Assembly (NCBI GenBank): GCA_003154775.1
Contig: PMES01000026.1
Span: forward strand, 62,001 to 126,000
Origin: Acidobacteriota bacterium
GTDB lineage: Bacteria > Acidobacteriota > Terriglobia > Acidiferrales > UBA7541
Direction of reading: 5' to 3'
DNA: 64,000 nucleotides
Shown here: positions 55,279-62,774 of the stretch, in pieces
How positions within the stretch are numbered: position 1 is the first letter of the stretch
Layout of the letters: each line of letters begins with the position of its first letter
Program-made: the position numbers and the translations under genes
Notes under the pieces: model-generated
What the model was told of the DNA's origin: nothing
What the model saw: the letters and a program-made list of their open reading frames with translations, nothing else
Databases searched by the model: none

Positions 55279-55893
55279 GTGCCCACGACCAGCCCAATGC
55301 GCACTCCTTCCCGCGAGCCGATTCCGATTGACGCCCGCGCCGCGGATCACCTCCGCTATATCCGTGAAACCATGGAACGGGCCGCTGAATTCACGGCAGT
55401 GCCCGGTTGGGGCGGCGTGGCCATGGGCATCACGGCTTTGGCGGCGGCACTGTGGGCCTCGCGCCAGGGCACACCACGAGGCTGGGTCACGGTATGGTTG
55501 GCAGAGGCTTTTGTAGCGATGGCGATCGCGGCACCGTCGGCAGCGACCAAAGCGCGGCGCGCCAATTCCTCATTGTTTAGCGGGCCGGGGCGCAAGTTTG
55601 TGCTGAGCTTCGCGCCGCCGATTGTCGTGGGCGGGTTATTGACGGTGGCACTCTTACAATTGGGCAATTTCTCTGCCGTGCCTGGGGTGTGGCTGTTGCT
55701 GTATGGAACGGCGATTGTCACGGGGGGAGCGTTTTCGGTGCGTGCCGTGCCGATCATGGGGCTCTGTTTGATGGGACTTGGCGCGGCGGCATTGTTCGCC
55801 CCGGCGCATTGGGGAAATCTATTCATGGCTGCGGGTTTCGGATTGGTGCAGATCGGCTTCGGTTTGTGGATCGCTTTGCGGCACGGCGGTTGA
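55279..55893 (+). CDS. Six-helix membrane protein of the operator-bounded module
   Basis: 204 aa. A charged amphipathic N-terminus (ARAADHLRYIRETMERA, about 16-32) precedes about six hydrophobic helices (starting near residues 42, 63, 100, 128, 145 and 178). No catalytic motif or known family recognised. It is followed 25 nt later by the winged-helix regulator; the ArsR/MarR-like regulator and this protein probably act together. Start GTG 55279 or ATG 55297. Confidence 0.65.
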   Translation: MPTTSPMRTPSREPIPIDARAADHLRYIRETMERAAEFTAVPGWGGVAMGITALAAALWASRQGTPRGWVTVWLAEAFVAMAIAAPSAATKARRANSSLFSGPGRKFVLSFAPPIVVGGLLTVALLQLGNFSAVPGVWLLLYGTAIVTGGAFSVRAVPIMGLCLMGLGAAALFAPAHWGNLFMAAGFGLVQIGFGLWIALRHGG

Positions 55894-55918
55894 GCGGATT
55901 TTGGAGAACGGAAGAGTT

Positions 55919-56299
55919 ATGGCGAGATCATCGACAGTCCGGCAGGTGCGCCTGCAAAAAGAGGAGGCCCCCTCCGCGGTCCCGAGCCAGAAGCGCGAGG
56001 CTGTGCCGGCGAATCTGGACCGGTTGATTCACGAGCGCATCCGGCTGGGCATTGTGAGCGCGTTAGCCGTGAACCGTTCGCTGACCTTCAACGAATTGAA
56101 GGCCCTGCTGAAGACCACGGATGGAAACCTAAGCGTGCACGCGAGGAAGCTGGAGGAGGCGGACTACATCGTGTGCACGAAATCGTTTGACGGGCGGCTG
56201 CCCAAAACGGAATACCGGCTGGCCGCTGGCGGGCGCCGGGCGCTGGAGCGCTACCTGAATCATATGGAAGCGCTGATCCGGGCGACGCGGGAGGGCTAA
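55919..56299 (+). CDS. Winged-helix transcriptional regulator (HTH_34/MarR-like)
   Basis: 126 aa. A basic N-terminal arm (about 1-35) precedes a winged helix: LIHERIRLGIVSALAVNRSLTFNELK, recognition-helix region TDGNLSVHARKLEEADYI, and a wing KSFDGRLPKTEYRLA. This is the DUF/HTH_34 type with no effector domain. Its gene lies between two similar palindromes, the likely binding sites, so autoregulation is expected. Confidence 0.85.
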   Translation: MARSSTVRQVRLQKEEAPSAVPSQKREAVPANLDRLIHERIRLGIVSALAVNRSLTFNELKALLKTTDGNLSVHARKLEEADYIVCTKSFDGRLPKTEYRLAAGGRRALERYLNHMEALIRATREG

Positions 56300-56316
56300 A
56301 AAAAATTTGTCGGTTC

Positions 56317-56333
56317 ACTTTGTATTACAAAGT
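56317..56333. promoter_or_regulatory. Palindromic operator, site 2
   Basis: ACTTTGTA-T-TACAAAGT, a perfect 17-nt dyad 32 bp before the cis-prenyltransferase ATG and 17 bp after the regulator stop. Shares CTTTnT...AAAGTAC with site 1. No clear -10/-35 is seen around it. Confidence 0.7.
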
Positions 56334-56365
56334 ACATTGTAAGAGTTGGCGGCGGAGGAAGCAGC

Positions 56366-57118
56366 ATGCTCATGGAAAACACGATTGTGGATCGCGCACA
56401 CCTGGTGGCGGCCGATACGGCCGTCAAGGTACATGTTGCGCTCATTTGCGATGGCAACGGCCGCTGGGCCACTGCGCGGGGTCTGTCACGCTCGGAGGGT
56501 CACCGCGCGGGGTCAGAAGCGGCACGGCGCATTATCCGGTGCGCGCCGCACCTGGGCATTCACACACTGACGTTGTTCGCGCTTTCCTCCGCGAACTGGC
56601 AGCGCCCACCCGCGGAGGTGGATGCCATTCTGGGGATACTGGAGGAATACCTCCAGGCGGAGACTTCACACTGCCTCGAAGAAGGCGTTCGCCTGAGCAT
56701 CATCGGGCGGCGCGATCGCTTGCCCGCGGGCTTGCGAGCAGCGATTGCCGACGCCGAAGCGCTGACCGCGAAGGGCAAGGCGCTGCACCTGCGATTGGCG
56801 ATCGACTATTCGGCGCGACAAACGATCTACCAGGCGGCAAGCAAGTTTTACAAAGTAACCAACCTTTCCAGCGAGGCGTTCGGCGACCTACTTGCCGAAG
56901 TGCAACGCGGCGGCTCGACTGAAGTGGACCTGCTGATTCGCACGGGCGGAGAACAGCGGCTTTCGGATTTCCTGCTCTGGGAATGCGCCTTCGCGGAATT
57001 CGTTTTTTTGCCGAAGCGCTGGCCGGACTTTATGCCGGTGGACCTGCGGAATGCTGTTCAGGAATTCGAGCGGCGAGAACGGACGCGGGGCTGCCTGCCC
57101 CGGGAGTGCACGGTCTAG
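56366..57118 (+). CDS. Cis-prenyltransferase (UppS family), atypical
   Basis: 250-aa isoprenyl transferase that condenses isopentenyl diphosphate in cis. The catalytic Asp is in HVALICDGNGRWA and the C-terminal RTGGEQRLSDFLLWE plus FLPKRWPDF are family hallmarks. Two usually conserved acidic positions differ: SSANW where UppS has SSENW, and IIGRRDR where it has IGDxSR. The gene is not beside cdsA/frr as housekeeping uppS is, and is preceded by a regulator-type palindrome, so it may make a specialised polyprenol or a shorter product. Confidence 0.85.
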   Translation: MLMENTIVDRAHLVAADTAVKVHVALICDGNGRWATARGLSRSEGHRAGSEAARRIIRCAPHLGIHTLTLFALSSANWQRPPAEVDAILGILEEYLQAETSHCLEEGVRLSIIGRRDRLPAGLRAAIADAEALTAKGKALHLRLAIDYSARQTIYQAASKFYKVTNLSSEAFGDLLAEVQRGGSTEVDLLIRTGGEQRLSDFLLWECAFAEFVFLPKRWPDFMPVDLRNAVQEFERRERTRGCLPRECTV

Positions 57119-57138
57119 CGCGATGGAATCCAGGTGGT

Positions 57139-57597
57139 TCAGTAACGTTCGCGGCGCATGGCGAACGCCTTGCGCAGGATGCGTGTGGCTGTTTCCGTGA
57201 GCTGATACAAAGGCAGTTCGTCTTCCCCGGCGTAGACGAGATCCGTCACATCGCTACCCGCGCGGGCTTCCCCGGCGACACGCTCACAAAGGTAATCGAT
57301 GATCACATAGTGGAAGCGCGGGCGATCCGGCGAGCCTCCCCCTCCCTCCTCCTGATCGATGTAGATGTGATCGAAGGCCTCGATCATCTCCAGGACGCGC
57401 ACCTGCAAGCTGGTCTCTTCCAGTAACTCGCGTGCGACACCTTCCTGTAACGACTCACCAAGTTCAAGGGTCCCTCCGGGGATGGACCAGTGTCCGCGGA
57501 GCGGCTCGCTGCCGCGGCGGATCAGGAGTACGCGCCCGTTCTCGATGACAACGCCACCGACGCCGACGACGGGCCGCTCTGGATATTCACGCGCCAA
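57139..57597 (-). CDS. NUDIX hydrolase
   Basis: 152 aa. The complete Nudix box is GGTLELGESLQEGVARELLEET, of which the key residues are G, E, R-E-L, E-E. The N-terminal VGVGGVVIENGRVLLIRRG and the SIPGG stretch match ADP-ribose/dinucleotide pyrophosphatase-like members. Substrate unknown. Confidence 0.9.
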   Translation of the reverse strand: MAREYPERPVVGVGGVVIENGRVLLIRRGSEPLRGHWSIPGGTLELGESLQEGVARELLEETSLQVRVLEMIEAFDHIYIDQEEGGGGSPDRPRFHYVIIDYLCERVAGEARAGSDVTDLVYAGEDELPLYQLTETATRILRKAFAMRRERY

Positions 57598-57660
57598 GAC
57601 AGGCTTTTCTTTCGTCCGGACTGTTGAGTTACACTGAAACGTGGCGGAAGGGTCCTAGAA

Positions 57661-57689
57661 TTGACATCCCCCGCTGGGGTATATAATAC
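57661..57689 (+). promoter_or_regulatory. Sigma70 promoter of the LysW-like gene
   Basis: TTGACA (57661-57666) with TATAAT at 57682-57687 (15-bp spacer) or TAATAC at 57684-57689 (17 bp). The spacer holds the dyad CCCC-GCT-GGGG. The GTG of the gene follows 60 nt later with GGAGG at 57737. Confidence 0.75.
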
Positions 57690-57749
57690 GCCGGAGGGTG
57701 AAGGCCGCGCTCGCGGCATCGCCAGAAGATCAACACGGAGGATGGAGAC

Positions 57750-58013
57750 GTGCTCCGCTGCCCAGAATGTAGCGCAGAAATTGATGTGGACGAAGACGAA
57801 GTGGAAGAGGGAGAAATCCTGAGCTGCGCGGAGTGTGAGTGCGAGCTCGAGGTATCGCAGACCCACCCGGTCGTGCTGAATCCCATCTCCGACGATCTTG
57901 ACGAAGAAGACGAGGAGGATGAGGAGGACATCGAAGAGGACGAGCCTGACGAAAATGGAGACCTCCCGGATGACGACGAGGATGACGAAGAGGATGATGA
58001 TGAGGATGAGTAG
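57750..58013 (+). CDS. LysW-like zinc-ribbon protein with hyperacidic tail
   Basis: 87 aa. The first 50 residues match the LysW/ArgW amino-group carrier ribbon: CPECSAEIDVDEDEVEEGEI, then CAECECELEV. In LysW a C-terminal EDWGE Glu carries the substrate. Here the end is instead about 38 residues that are almost all Asp/Glu, still finishing in Glu (DDDEDE). The arginine operon in this window is the acetylated type, so this is probably not an arginine carrier. Start GTG 57750 with GGAGG 8 nt upstream. Confidence 0.75.
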   Translation: MLRCPECSAEIDVDEDEVEEGEILSCAECECELEVSQTHPVVLNPISDDLDEEDEEDEEDIEEDEPDENGDLPDDDEDDEEDDDEDE

Positions 58014-58101
58014 CGGCTTCCTCGGGAGCGGCAGGGCATCCTGGGGCCCTGTGAGCATCGTCTAATAGAAAGTGACCCCATTGCCAGGCAAAGTGTCTCC
58101 C

Positions 58102-58566
58102 ATGCGAAAACCGACCTCCTTCTACCTGGGGCTTCTCCTGTTTTTGGCGCACCCTGCTGTAGGTCAACAGCCGACCGAGACCGCACCGGCTGCGTCGCCG
58201 TCGCAACCCCCGGCGACCCCTCCGGACGCATCACGCGCAAGTTCATCTTCAAAGGGAAAGAAGAAGCCGCTTCCCATTTACTTGATCACTGGCACGGTCT
58301 TTAATGAAAAGGTGCTTTCGTTTCCGGATGCAAAGGTTCGCATTCGGCGGACCAGCGAGAAGAAATTCCGGTGGGAGGCGCACACGAATTCCCGCGGGGA
58401 GTTCGCCGTGCGGGTACCGGAAGGCAGCGAATACGAAGTGCGGGTGCAGGTAAAAAACTTCAAGGAACAATCGCAGACGGTGAAGGCGGACGCCGGCTCT
58501 GTTCAGCAGCAGCTATCGTTCCGGCTGGAACCAGCGACGCCGGGAAAGGCGGGAGACAAGAAATGA
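58102..58566 (+). CDS. Exported carboxypeptidase-regulatory-like protein
   Basis: 154 aa. Signal peptide (1-21), a Pro/Ser/Ala linker (22-55), then a beta-sandwich: ITGTVFNEKVLSFPDAKVRI, HTNSRGEFAVRVPEGSEYEV, typical of carboxypeptidase-regulatory-like domains that bind surface ligands. The stop overlaps the next gene by 4 nt. Confidence 0.8.
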   Translation: MRKPTSFYLGLLLFLAHPAVGQQPTETAPAASPSQPPATPPDASRASSSSKGKKKPLPIYLITGTVFNEKVLSFPDAKVRIRRTSEKKFRWEAHTNSRGEFAVRVPEGSEYEVRVQVKNFKEQSQTVKADAGSVQQQLSFRLEPATPGKAGDKK

Positions 58567-58925
58567 AGGCACATCGCAAGATCGCCTACTTCTGGGTGGT
58601 TATGCTCGTATTCGCATGGATCGCCGGCGCGCAGGACTCCAAGAAAGAGTCGCAATTGCGGACCGTGCGCGGGATCGTCACCGACAAATCGGAAACGCCC
58701 CTTCCCAACAGCGTCGTGTTCCTGAAAAACCTGCGGACAAACGCAGTACGCAGCAGCTTCGCGGATTCGGATGGCAACTACCGGTTCAGCGGGCTGGATC
58801 CCAACGTGGATTACGAGGTGCATGCGGAACTTGAAGGGGCGAAATCCCAGGTCAAGACGGTGTCGTCGTTTGACAGCCGCAAGGAAATCACACTCAATCT
58901 GAAGATTGACCGGAAGAAAACTTAG
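58563..58925 (+). CDS. Exported carboxypeptidase-regulatory-like protein, second copy
   Basis: 120 aa. Signal peptide (1-23) and one CarboxypepD_reg-like domain: VRGIVTDKSETPLPNSVVFL, SSFADSDGNYRFSGL, YEVHAELEGAKS. Translationally coupled to the preceding related gene, so the two probably act as a pair in the periplasm or on the surface. Confidence 0.83.
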   Translation: MKAHRKIAYFWVVMLVFAWIAGAQDSKKESQLRTVRGIVTDKSETPLPNSVVFLKNLRTNAVRSSFADSDGNYRFSGLDPNVDYEVHAELEGAKSQVKTVSSFDSRKEITLNLKIDRKKT

Positions 58926-59057
58926 AGACTCCAGGCTTCGTCGCGGGGGCAATTGGCCCGCGATAGTTGGGGAATATGAGGCAAATCGAGTAAGCCGAAA
59001 TCTTCCCGCGATTCACTTGTTTGAGCGGATCTTAGGGGAGCAAAGGCATGGAGGACG

Positions 59058-59900
59058 ATGGTCTGCTGCAGAGTGCATTTTTTCTTCGGGGCAGCCCTGT
59101 GTGCGCTGGCCCTATCCGGGGTGTCTCTGTTCGGGCAAGCAAAGCCGGACAGCCCTGAGCCCAAGATTCCGTCATCCTCGCAAGACGCTGCGTCATCGCC
59201 AGCTTCCCAAACAGCCACTCAAGCTGATCAGAAAGACCACGAAGCCCAGGATGAAGTGCCGAAGCGGATTTTCTGGATCATTCCTAATTTCATGACGACC
59301 AACGACCAACCGGAAAACCAAGGACCGCTCACGCCGGCCCAGAAGTACAACATCGCGTGGCATCAGTTCTTTGATGAGAGCGCGCATTTCGGGAATCTCT
59401 TGCAGGCGGGGATTTCACAGGCGGCAGACGGGATTCCTCACTACGGACAAGGCTGGGGTGCATTCGGAGAAAGATTCGCGGCCCAAGAAGGCGATCAGTT
59501 CACGGGAAGTTTTCTGATTTACGGGATATTGCCAACTATGCTGCACCAGGATCCGCGTTATTTTCGGCGGGGGCGGGGCTCTGCATTGTCTCGCATCGGC
59601 TATGCGGCATCGCGTGTGCTCATCGCGCGCACGGATTCGGGCAAGACCACGTTCAATGCTTCGCAGGTTTTCGGTCAGTTGGGGCAGGCCGGCATCTCAT
59701 TGTCGTATTACGCCAAGCAGGATCGCGATGTGCATGGATTGCTCGTGGGATGGGCGGTCAACCAGGCCTACAACATCGGCTGGAATCAACTGAAAGAGTT
59801 TACGCCGGACCTCAATGCGCTCATCCGGCGGCACTCCAAGAAAAAGCACCAGGCGCCAGCGGACCCCCACGCGGCTCAAGCAGTCACAGGCACAAATTAG
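59058..59900 (+). CDS. Conserved exported hypothetical protein
   Basis: 280 aa. Signal peptide (1-27), a Ser/Ala/Gln-rich linker (28-65), then a helical domain with IPNFMTTNDQPENQGPLTP and YGILPTMLHQDPRYFRRG. The pattern is one I associate with acidobacterial secreted proteins of unknown function. Its 3' end overlaps the convergent lipid kinase by 4 nt. Confidence 0.65.
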   Translation: MVCCRVHFFFGAALCALALSGVSLFGQAKPDSPEPKIPSSSQDAASSPASQTATQADQKDHEAQDEVPKRIFWIIPNFMTTNDQPENQGPLTPAQKYNIAWHQFFDESAHFGNLLQAGISQAADGIPHYGQGWGAFGERFAAQEGDQFTGSFLIYGILPTMLHQDPRYFRRGRGSALSRIGYAASRVLIARTDSGKTTFNASQVFGQLGQAGISLSYYAKQDRDVHGLLVGWAVNQAYNIGWNQLKEFTPDLNALIRRHSKKKHQAPADPHAAQAVTGTN

Positions 59901-60850
59901 CGAGCTGAACGTGGATTGCGAGGGCAGAGTATACGAACGGCGCTGGGTACGACGGTGACCTCCACAGGAGTATTTCCCAGGATCTCGCCATCTCCGTGAA
60001 ATGAACACGGTCTGTCGGTCTCTATACGCACACGGTCCACGCGAAAACGCTGGACGCGCGCGGTTCGCAGTTCGCCGCGACGAGCCAGAGACGGAATTAG
60101 CGCGAGGACTTCCAGAAAGCTCAGATCCTCCAGCAACACCAGGTCGAGTCTCCCATCGTCCGTCTGCGCATCAGGGGCGAGACGCAGACCCGCGCCGTAA
60201 CTGGGTGTGTTGAGCACGCCCAGAAGAAGCGCATTGGCGTTGATCTCCACTTGTTGGCCGCCGGTCCCGATGAGCGCGCGCAGACGAAGAGAGTGGAAGC
60301 CCATCAAGGCACGTACCGCGGAAAGAAGATAGCGCGGGCGGCCGCGCAAATTGCGATAGACACCGCCAGCGTAACGGGCGGCTTCGGCATCCAAGCCCAC
60401 TCCGCCCCCGCCGGTGTAGAGCCTCTCCTTACCGTCGGCAGTGCGAGCCAGAGCGGCATCAAGAAAAGCGGGCTGGCCATCCAGAAGAAGGTCGGCAGCA
60501 AGGAGGGGGTCCTGGGGCAGACCGATGGCGGCGGCCAGGTCATTTCCAGCGCCAGCCGGAATCACGCCCAAAACAACGCCAGAAGCCCCTGCAAGCGCGT
60601 TTAGAAGCACCTGGAAAGTTCCATCGCCGCCGAGCACAAAGATCCGTTTGTGTCCCTCCGCAGCCCCTCTGCGCGCTTCCACAGCGAGGTTCTCAGGACT
60701 TTGGGTGGAACGAAACTCGACCAGCCAGCCGCGGCGACCGGCAAAGTTCTTGAGCGAAGGGAGAACATCTTGAGCCAACCCTCCGCCCGCAACGGGGTTC
60801 ACAAGAACCAGGTCCGGAATGCCATGCGGGGGCGCGGCGAGGTTAGGCAC
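59897..60850 (-). CDS. Diacylglycerol kinase-family lipid kinase (YegS/BmrU type)
   Basis: 317 aa. The nucleotide-binding motif GGDGTFQ and the GAGNDLA motif near residue 100 are diagnostic, with VNPVAGGGLA at the N-terminus (NPxxG). The C-terminal domain has the FHGDGE motif (D-G-E) that binds lipid head groups. Phosphorylates diacylglycerol or a related lipid or a sphingoid base. Confidence 0.9.
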   Translation of the reverse strand: MPNLAAPPHGIPDLVLVNPVAGGGLAQDVLPSLKNFAGRRGWLVEFRSTQSPENLAVEARRGAAEGHKRIFVLGGDGTFQVLLNALAGASGVVLGVIPAGAGNDLAAAIGLPQDPLLAADLLLDGQPAFLDAALARTADGKERLYTGGGGVGLDAEAARYAGGVYRNLRGRPRYLLSAVRALMGFHSLRLRALIGTGGQQVEINANALLLGVLNTPSYGAGLRLAPDAQTDDGRLDLVLLEDLSFLEVLALIPSLARRGELRTARVQRFRVDRVRIETDRPCSFHGDGEILGNTPVEVTVVPSAVRILCPRNPRSAR

Positions 60851-60913
60851 AGGTTGATTCTGCTGGCAGAGGCACTATTCGATTGTCAATCATTCCCGGG
60901 AATCTGCACGAAC

Positions 60914-60988
60914 TGGTGCCGGCGGGGGGAATCGAACCCACGGCCTAGGGATTATGAGACCCTCGCTCTACCACTGAGCTACGCCGGC
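60914..60988 (-). tRNA. tRNA with CAU anticodon (elongator tRNA-Met type)
   Basis: On the minus strand acceptor GCCGGCG/CGCCGGC (7 bp), D-arm GCTC/GAGC, anticodon loop CTCATAA (anticodon CAT), T-loop TTCGATT, discriminator A and encoded CCA. The loop CTCATAA equals that of E. coli elongator tRNA-Met. The last anticodon-stem pair (T-T) and one T-stem pair are mismatched. A tRNA-Ile2 with modified C34 cannot be excluded. Confidence 0.9.
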
Positions 60989-61003
60989 GTGGAGCAATTC
61001 TTC

Positions 61004-61033
61004 ATGCTACGAAGTAATCGCGGGGAGTGTCAA
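61004..61033 (-). promoter_or_regulatory. tRNA promoter
   Basis: On the minus strand TTGACA (61028-61033), 18-bp spacer, TAGCAT (61004-61009), ending 15 nt before the mature tRNA 5' end. Confidence 0.75.
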
Positions 61034-61283
61034 GCGTGTGCGAGTTGCGAAAAAGTGAGAGAACCGGACAGATCCTCTGTACGAACGAACAGAATTGTGG
61101 CCAGCCTGATGGTACTAGCGTACCAGTGCTTCTGGGACTCCGGTACCGTTGCGGCTCGACGGGGTGTGCCGGTAAGATGCACGAAGCGGGAAGGGGTCTA
61201 TCCTGGCGCCATACGAATAAATGGCGAAAGGGCGAGGCCACTTGCCCGTAACGCTTATCTAACATAGGCGTGGTGTGCCCTAC

Positions 61284-61311
61284 TTGACACTATTCCACTA
61301 AGGGATAGAGT
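61284..61311 (+). promoter_or_regulatory. Promoter with overlapping dyad for the 46-residue gene
   Basis: TTGACA (61284-61289), 16-bp spacer, TAGAGT (61306-61311). GACACT and AGTGTC form an imperfect dyad (about 61286-61313) spanning spacer and -10, a possible repressor site. Confidence 0.6.
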
Positions 61312-61343
61312 GTCTCCGTAAGTCCAAGTACCACGGAGGCACC

Positions 61344-61484
61344 ATGTCACGCAAATTGGGGGCACTTGTTCTCGCCATGGGTATACTGGTGGGAGCGATG
61401 GGTATCAAGACCGTTCTCTCCAGCAACTCGAAGGGGACGGTGGTGATAGCAAACGGTCCGGCACCAATGCCGATTCCGCGCTAA
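61344..61484 (+). CDS. Small secreted or membrane peptide, 46 aa
   Basis: An ATG with GGAGG four nt upstream, behind a promoter with TTGACA, opens 46 codons: MSRKLGALVLAMGILVGAMG as a hydrophobic helix or signal peptide, then IKTVLSS, and a Gly/Pro-rich tail ending PAPMPIPR. The clear start signals and the gene-free surroundings support it being real. Function unknown. Confidence 0.65.
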   Translation: MSRKLGALVLAMGILVGAMGIKTVLSSNSKGTVVIANGPAPMPIPR

Positions 61485-61549
61485 CTCTATCCAGGCTATT
61501 GGGCAGTTGCAAGCCGGTAGAGGGAATGGGCCGGGCCGATTAGGAGTCT

Positions 61550-62245
61550 ATGCCTGGCTCGATTGACCTGATTATTTGGTTTCTGGGAACAGCTTTTGAG
61601 CTGACGTTTGTGGTGTGTTCGCTCGCCCGCAAGTCCTTCCTTCGCTATTTTTTCCTAAATCTTTATCTGCTTCTGTCCATGACGGTGAGCATCGGACGTT
61701 TCTTTATCCTGTGGAGCTCCGGTCAGGGCTCCGACCAGTACATGTATTTTTACTTTTACAGCGATGCCCTGCTCACGGTGGCTCTGTTTGTCGCATTGAT
61801 CAGCCTGTATTCGCATGTGCTTGGCGAACTTCGCGCCGGCGAATACGTGAAATGGGGAGCGGTCTTCCTGCTGCTCGGAACGGCAGGGTTTTCTTACGCA
61901 GTGGTGGCGCAATCAGCGACTCGCCTTTCCACCAGTTTTGCCTATGAGCTCTCGCAAAACCTCTACTTTGTGGGCCTGGTGCTGACCTATATCCTGTGGG
62001 GCGCGGTGTTGAAGTTGCGCGAAACGCGCACACGACCGGTACAGATCATCCTGTCTCTGGGCCTGTATTTCAGTGGCTATGCGGCTAGCTATGCGTTGGC
62101 GAACTTCTCGGGGAAACACGGTATCATCCAATATATCTGTCCGGCGCTCGGATGCTTCCTGCCATTGTCGTGGTCGCTGACGATGCTGCGGTATACCGAG
62201 GAATCGCGGCTGGTGCCCGCGCAGCTTTTGGCGGTGCCGCGATGA
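61550..62245 (+). CDS. Seven-helix membrane protein
   Basis: 231 aa with about seven transmembrane helices and conserved aromatic residues (YMYFYFYSDALL, LSQNLYFVGLVLTYILWG). The layout resembles sensor-type 7TM proteins but no catalytic domain is attached and I do not recognise the family. It overlaps the next gene by 4 nt. Confidence 0.65.
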   Translation: MPGSIDLIIWFLGTAFELTFVVCSLARKSFLRYFFLNLYLLLSMTVSIGRFFILWSSGQGSDQYMYFYFYSDALLTVALFVALISLYSHVLGELRAGEYVKWGAVFLLLGTAGFSYAVVAQSATRLSTSFAYELSQNLYFVGLVLTYILWGAVLKLRETRTRPVQIILSLGLYFSGYAASYALANFSGKHGIIQYICPALGCFLPLSWSLTMLRYTEESRLVPAQLLAVPR

Positions 62246-62646
62246 TGATGGCCGCGCTGATCTTCGTGGCCTCGTTGGCCACACTCTGGATGTTCTTTGT
62301 CTCCTACTGCCGGTCGCTGATGGCTTCCTCTTCGCGGCATCCGTTGTCGGCTGAAGTGAGGGATGTGACCGGAATTCGCACGGTGGCGTCTGCGGGAGAT
62401 TACAGACGAGTTACGCAATTGCTCCAATTGTGCCCGGATCGTCAGGAAGACCGTACTGGACTCCAGGCGGTGAGCATCTATCATTCGTTTCTGACCGCGA
62501 CTCGGCAAATGTTCGCCTGGATTGTGCCGTCGCTGCGTTCCTGGGCCGAACATGAGCAGGCGGGTTGCGCGTACTTTGCCGCCGTGGCGTTGGACCGGCG
62601 AATTGCGCACAACCGTGAAATGCTCGCGCAACAAGACAATTTTTAG
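62242..62646 (+). CDS. Hypothetical membrane-anchored protein
   Basis: 134 aa, coupled to the 7-helix protein by ATGATGATG overlap. One N-terminal helix (about 2-22), then a soluble helical region (DYRRVTQLLQLCPDRQED... and YFAAVALDRRIAHNREML). Not recognised; probably a partner of the preceding membrane protein. Confidence 0.65.
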   Translation: MMMAALIFVASLATLWMFFVSYCRSLMASSSRHPLSAEVRDVTGIRTVASAGDYRRVTQLLQLCPDRQEDRTGLQAVSIYHSFLTATRQMFAWIVPSLRSWAEHEQAGCAYFAAVALDRRIAHNREMLAQQDNF

Positions 62647-62774
62647 CCCCGCCGGAACTACTGCTTCTTTGGCGGCTTCCCTTCACTCCTTGGTGCTTGA
62701 CTTCCCTCGAGCGTGGTAATCTGGAAAAGCTCCTCCTCACCGGAGTGAGAGCGTCCGCAGCGCAAAACGCACCG

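Larger units (their letters stand above)
60989..61343. other. Intergenic region between the tRNA and the 46-residue gene
   Basis: About 355 nt. It holds the tRNA promoter on the minus strand and the promoter of the small gene on the plus strand. The hairpin GGTAC-TAGC-GTACC near 61111-61124 is seen in between. Nothing else is recognised; a c-di-GMP riboswitch was looked for and not found. Confidence 0.5.

Noticed and set aside
60989-61283. Possible c-di-GMP riboswitch or small RNA after the tRNA
   Set aside because: No GEMM or other known core is present; only the short GGTAC/GTACC hairpin is visible.
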